A stretch of DNA of 64,000 nt from Kitasatospora sp. MAA19 (lineage in GTDB: Bacteria > Actinomycetota > Actinomycetes > Streptomycetales > Streptomycetaceae), in NCBI RefSeq assembly GCF_029894125.1, contig NZ_JARXYZ010000035.1:1-64000 (forward strand). Direction: 5' to 3'. Shown here piece after piece: positions 61,451 through 64,000 of this stretch. The stretch's first letter is position 1. Every line of letters begins with the position of its first letter. The notes under the pieces are model-generated. The model ran no database searches. It was given only the letters and a program-made list of their open reading frames with translations, and was not told the origin of the DNA. A program made the translations under genes and the position numbers.

Positions 61451-61987
61451 TCATGCCGCTTCGCTTCGCTCGCCCTGGCCCGGGATCCAGGTCTGATCGA
61501 ACCAGGTGATGAAGTCCATCACGGTGCCGACTTGGGCGATGCGCTCATGGATGGCCCGCTGGTCGTGACCAGGGAGGAAGTCCCCGCGACTGATCGGCTT
61601 GCCGCATCCGCAGTTGCACTCCCGATTGTCCAGAGGAGAGTTGAAGTAGGTGATGGGGTTCTGCTGGGGACCCTTGGGAGCGGGCTGACCAACGTAGAGG
61701 TCGTGAACCGGGTGCCCGGGACCGAGGAAGCGGCCTTCGAAGGCGCGTCGCCCGCCAGGAACATCGACGACTCGGTCGATCTCGATGGCCTGCCGGATGA
61801 TCCCACCCCCGCTGACGACGGCGAAGCGTTCCTGTTCGACGCGTTCCCCAGGCATCACCCACACGCCGCGGGCAATCTCGAAGAGCTGCCAGCCAGACAG
61901 CCCGTCTGTCCAGCCGATCTGCGACCGCCCAAGGGCGTCAACGTTTGGGTCGCGAACCTGCTTCTTGCCCAGAGTGATCTGAATCAT
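61451..61987 (-). CDS. Hypothetical protein with Cys-rich C-terminal motif (178 aa)
   Basis: Starts MIQITLGKKQVRDPNVDALG at an ATG with AAGGAGG 5 bases upstream. The middle is beta-rich (RGVWVMPGERVEQERFAVVS, EIDRVVDVPGGRRAFEGRFL). The end has NRECNCGCGKPISRGDFLPG and HDQRAIHERI, a CxCxC cluster followed by a His pair typical of phage and mobile-element proteins with a small zinc knuckle; the N-terminal half is of the kind seen with GIY-YIG or restriction-like partners, but I cannot assign it. It is upstream of tpg on the same strand, 226 bases away. Confidence 0.65.
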   Translation of the reverse strand: MIQITLGKKQVRDPNVDALGRSQIGWTDGLSGWQLFEIARGVWVMPGERVEQERFAVVSGGGIIRQAIEIDRVVDVPGGRRAFEGRFLGPGHPVHDLYVGQPAPKGPQQNPITYFNSPLDNRECNCGCGKPISRGDFLPGHDQRAIHERIAQVGTVMDFITWFDQTWIPGQGERSEAA

Positions 61988-62012
61988 CGCGCCTCCTTGA
62001 GAGACCCACCCT

Positions 62013-62080
62013 TAACGGGGTCGCATGGTCTAAGGTAGCCGACCGGAGGCCATACCATCAACCTTCGTTGTAACGGGGTC
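62013..62080 (-). promoter_or_regulatory. Promoter of the 178-aa gene flanked by direct repeats
   Basis: On the minus strand TTGATG (62056-62061), 18-bp spacer, TACCTT (62032-62037). TAACGGGGTC (plus strand) occurs on both sides, at 62013 and 62071, each followed by xGCxTGG. The layout suggests an operator pair for one regulator bound across the promoter. Confidence 0.55.
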
Positions 62081-62200
62081 TGCTGGTTTGCCTCAAACAG
62101 GTGCCGCCTCTGATTGGACGCGTCCCCGACGCGGGCTTCTCAGCTGTAGCCCATCACGGCTGCCGATGTAATGATTCGTCATATCTACGACAGGGAGGCC

Positions 62201-62884
62201 ATGTTGGGCTCGTCGATGATGCGGCGCCGAAATCTGGTGCGCGCAGGGGGCATCGGTGCAGGCTTGGCGGTAGTCACTACAGCAGTGCTGACAACGAGCA
62301 GCGTCGCGGTGTGGGCGGGCGGCGTAGTCGTGGCCGCCGGGACCACAGTTGCGACGAATCTGCTGGTGAAGGCAGCGGATCACGTGCGGCGCTCGCCTTC
62401 GCTGTTGACCGCGTCCGTCGAGACGGTGGCGACCGACTACATCGTGATCCCCGACTCTGAGCGGGGAACAACCGATCTGGTTCCGGAGAGCGGCCACGTC
62501 GTGCGGGTCACTGTGCAGACTTCGTCGGCCGGGGCGGTGGTGCTGTCGAACGCGGTCCCGGAGATAGTGTCCCGCCAGGTGATCGATCCTGGTGCAGCGC
62601 GGATGCCGCGCCAGGGCGTGATCGACGTCCGCCCCTTCGACCTGCGGCTGGACAAGAGGCGGCCAAAACTCAAGCCGAGCGGGGCCTGGGACTTCCCGTT
62701 CAAGATCACGTCGACCGATCCCGAGGTCCTGTCGATCCGCGCCCACACCGTCGGCCATGACGTGCAATGGCGCCTCACATTGCACTGGATCGGGCCGGAT
62801 GGAGGCACCGGCGAAATGATCATCGGCGCGGCCGGCGTTGACAGCGATCCCTTCCGGACCGCCGGCCTTCCCCGGGGAGCGTGA
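62201..62884 (+). CDS. Membrane-anchored hypothetical protein (about 227 aa)
   Basis: An N-terminal Arg-rich start (MMRRRNLVRAGGIGAG) leads into hydrophobic segments (LAVVTTAVLTTSSVAVWAGG, VVVAAGTTVATNLLVKAA), then a beta-rich soluble domain (ESGHVVRVTVQTSSAGAVVL, WDFPFKITSTDPEVLSIRAH, VQWRLTLHWIGPDGGTGEMI). GGGAGG at 62193 serves a TTG at 62204 or the ATG at 62201; an ATG at 62171 is also in frame. It overlaps the next gene by 4 bases. Unknown function; the pair resembles Streptomyces effector/partner gene pairs. Confidence 0.6.
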   Translation: MLGSSMMRRRNLVRAGGIGAGLAVVTTAVLTTSSVAVWAGGVVVAAGTTVATNLLVKAADHVRRSPSLLTASVETVATDYIVIPDSERGTTDLVPESGHVVRVTVQTSSAGAVVLSNAVPEIVSRQVIDPGAARMPRQGVIDVRPFDLRLDKRRPKLKPSGAWDFPFKITSTDPEVLSIRAHTVGHDVQWRLTLHWIGPDGGTGEMIIGAAGVDSDPFRTAGLPRGA

Positions 62885-64000
62885 CGCCGTTGCCTGCCGA
62901 GCCGGAACGGGAGGAGGGGGCTGATCTCACGGAGCTTCTCCGCACGGGGATCGAGGCCGCCGAGAGATACCGGCGGGAGGGCGCGGAGGATGACGGTGAC
63001 ACAGCGGATCACTGCCTACGCCAGGCGCTCGACCTCGCTGCCCGGGAAAACCCTTCGGCAGTCCCCGCGTGCCTGTCTGAGATAGCCGCGTTCGACCTCG
63101 CCATCCATGAGCGGCTCGGTGGCCGCGAGGCACTCGCCGATGCCTACCGTCTGATGATCGAAGCGTTCCTTCGATCCAGGTCCGCCGACGGAAACGAGGA
63201 GTTCCGAGAACGCACAGACCTGGTCCTCCGGACGGTGCACGGCGCCCTCGATCCCACCGTGCTCGAAGACGCAGACTGGTTCATCGCCCTGAACCGTCAG
63301 CTCCTCGCCCGCCTGGGCGAGCAAGCCATCGTCCTTCAGGAACTCTCGATCGCCTCGAGCTGGAAGGCGCAGATCACCCAGGCTGAACCGGACATCCTCG
63401 CCATGGCAGAGGCCGCCGAGCAGGCCGCGGTCTGGTACGACGAAGGCCCGGCACCGGCGTTCGTGCTGCGGGCCGCGGCGGACGGCTGGCACACACTCGG
63501 TTCGCGGCAGAGGAATCCCGACCTGATCCGAAAAGGGATCATCTACTGGCAAAGGCTCGCAGACCAGGTCGACACCGCTTCCGTCGGTGACCTGGCCGAG
63601 CTCGCCCTGGCCCTGCTCCAAGTCCACTACGAGGCCCCGGAGGACAGCCTGCGGCGCGAAGCGCTCGAACGGCTCGGCCAGCTTCGCGCCCTGGAGGAAC
63701 AGGAGGGCGGTGAGGACGACCGGCTGGGTGCTGTGGCAGGCATGATCATCTGGGTCCTCCACTGGGAGTACACCCGCGACCAGGACATGGGCCACTTCGA
63801 CGAGGCCATCGACTTCGGCGAATGGTGCCTGGAGCGGATTCCCGCCTCGCATCCGTCCCGGCCAGGGCTGATGAACGACCTGGCGGACTGCTACTGGGCC
63901 CGGTACGGAGACTCGCGTCGGTCGGCCGAGTACGACCGGGCCCATGAGTTGAGCTGTCTGGTCCTGGAACTGGTTTCCCCGGGATCGCCGGAGTACCAGA
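62881..64000 (+). CDS. Helical repeat (TPR-like) protein, N-terminal part; gene continues beyond the window
   Basis: A GTG overlapping the upstream TGA (GTGA) starts a frame open for 373 codons to the window end. The sequence is almost wholly helical, with spaced repeats of about 35-45 residues (CLRQALDLAARENPSAVPAC, AVAGMIIWVLHWEYTRDQDM, HFDEAIDFGEWCLERIPASH, LMNDLADCYWARYGDSRRSA), consistent with TPR or SEL1-type arrays. In Streptomyces such N-terminal arrays often precede a CHAT peptidase or NB-ARC domain; that part would lie outside the window, so the class cannot be decided. Confidence 0.7.
   Translation, partial: MTPLPAEPEREEGADLTELLRTGIEAAERYRREGAEDDGDTADHCLRQALDLAARENPSAVPACLSEIAAFDLAIHERLGGREALADAYRLMIEAFLRSRSADGNEEFRERTDLVLRTVHGALDPTVLEDADWFIALNRQLLARLGEQAIVLQELSIASSWKAQITQAEPDILAMAEAAEQAAVWYDEGPAPAFVLRAAADGWHTLGSRQRNPDLIRKGIIYWQRLADQVDTASVGDLAELALALLQVHYEAPEDSLRREALERLGQLRALEEQEGGEDDRLGAVAGMIIWVLHWEYTRDQDMGHFDEAIDFGEWCLERIPASHPSRPGLMNDLADCYWARYGDSRRSAEYDRAHELSCLVLELVSPGSPEYQ

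Overview
The window is very high-GC actinobacterial DNA with Streptomyces-type codon use, SD-led ATG/GTG starts and family content. I read it as an accessory, probably end-proximal arm region of a linear replicon (chromosome arm or linear plasmid) from a streptomycete (Streptomyces or Kitasatospora). The support is a Tpg-type terminal-protein gene (60685-61224), a telomere-type helicase with helicase-associated (HA) repeats (37807-40131), an HTH / large protein / small HTH-protein operon resembling telomere-maintenance genes (47096-50440), and a high density of gene fragments, IS ends and duplicated scraps. No rRNA, tRNA or CRISPR array was seen.

Layout. 1-9.3 kb is a decay zone: an IS3 end, a candidate transposase-less transposon carrying an EamA transporter, a secreted LGFP protein joined in frame to an integrase fragment, an intact replication-relaxation gene (6003-6959) preceded by iteron-like repeats, IS110 and LuxR remnants, YceI, and a broken thioredoxin. 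9.3-18.7 kb holds a membrane SpoIIE-type phosphatase, an MmgE/PrpD protein, a CAP protein and an oxidoreductase, separated by fragments. 19.4-23.4 kb is a coherent sulfide/persulfide detoxification island (CstR-like repressor, TauE-type exporter, two rhodaneses, CstB-like persulfide dioxygenase) with six matching palindromic operators. 24-32 kb encodes mainly secreted proteins (DUF4360, S33 peptidase, S8 subtilase) plus an RNA phosphodiesterase. 33.1-34.4 kb is an intact IS3-family element that truncates a LuxR regulator. 37.5-46.8 kb is a DNA-end-processing block: HA-type helicase, SbcC, SbcD and an OLD-family ATPase/TOPRIM nuclease. 47.1-50.4 kb is the candidate telomere operon. 50.6-57.1 kb is again mosaic (helicase and Tn3 scraps, DUF2243-CtaG pair, small plasmid-type genes). 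57.3-64 kb has a secreted metallopeptidase, a ChbG-type deacetylase, a repeat cluster, tpg, and a membrane protein/repeat-protein pair running off the end.

The most interesting locus is 47.1-50.4 kb. The 765-residue middle protein carries, in the correct order and spacing, degenerate versions of the A, B and C motifs of protein-primed family-B DNA polymerases. It is preceded by a Tap-like HTH protein and overlaps by four bases a 235-residue protein whose plan resembles a terminal protein. This may be a second telomere-capping system besides the lone tpg, derived from a terminal-protein/polymerase pair.

One theme runs through the decay zones. Pieces of the same modules (replication-relaxation protein, a Cys-rich zinc-ribbon protein, HA helicase domains, a short protein ending in GPHL) recur in many degraded copies, as expected where linear replicon ends have recombined repeatedly.
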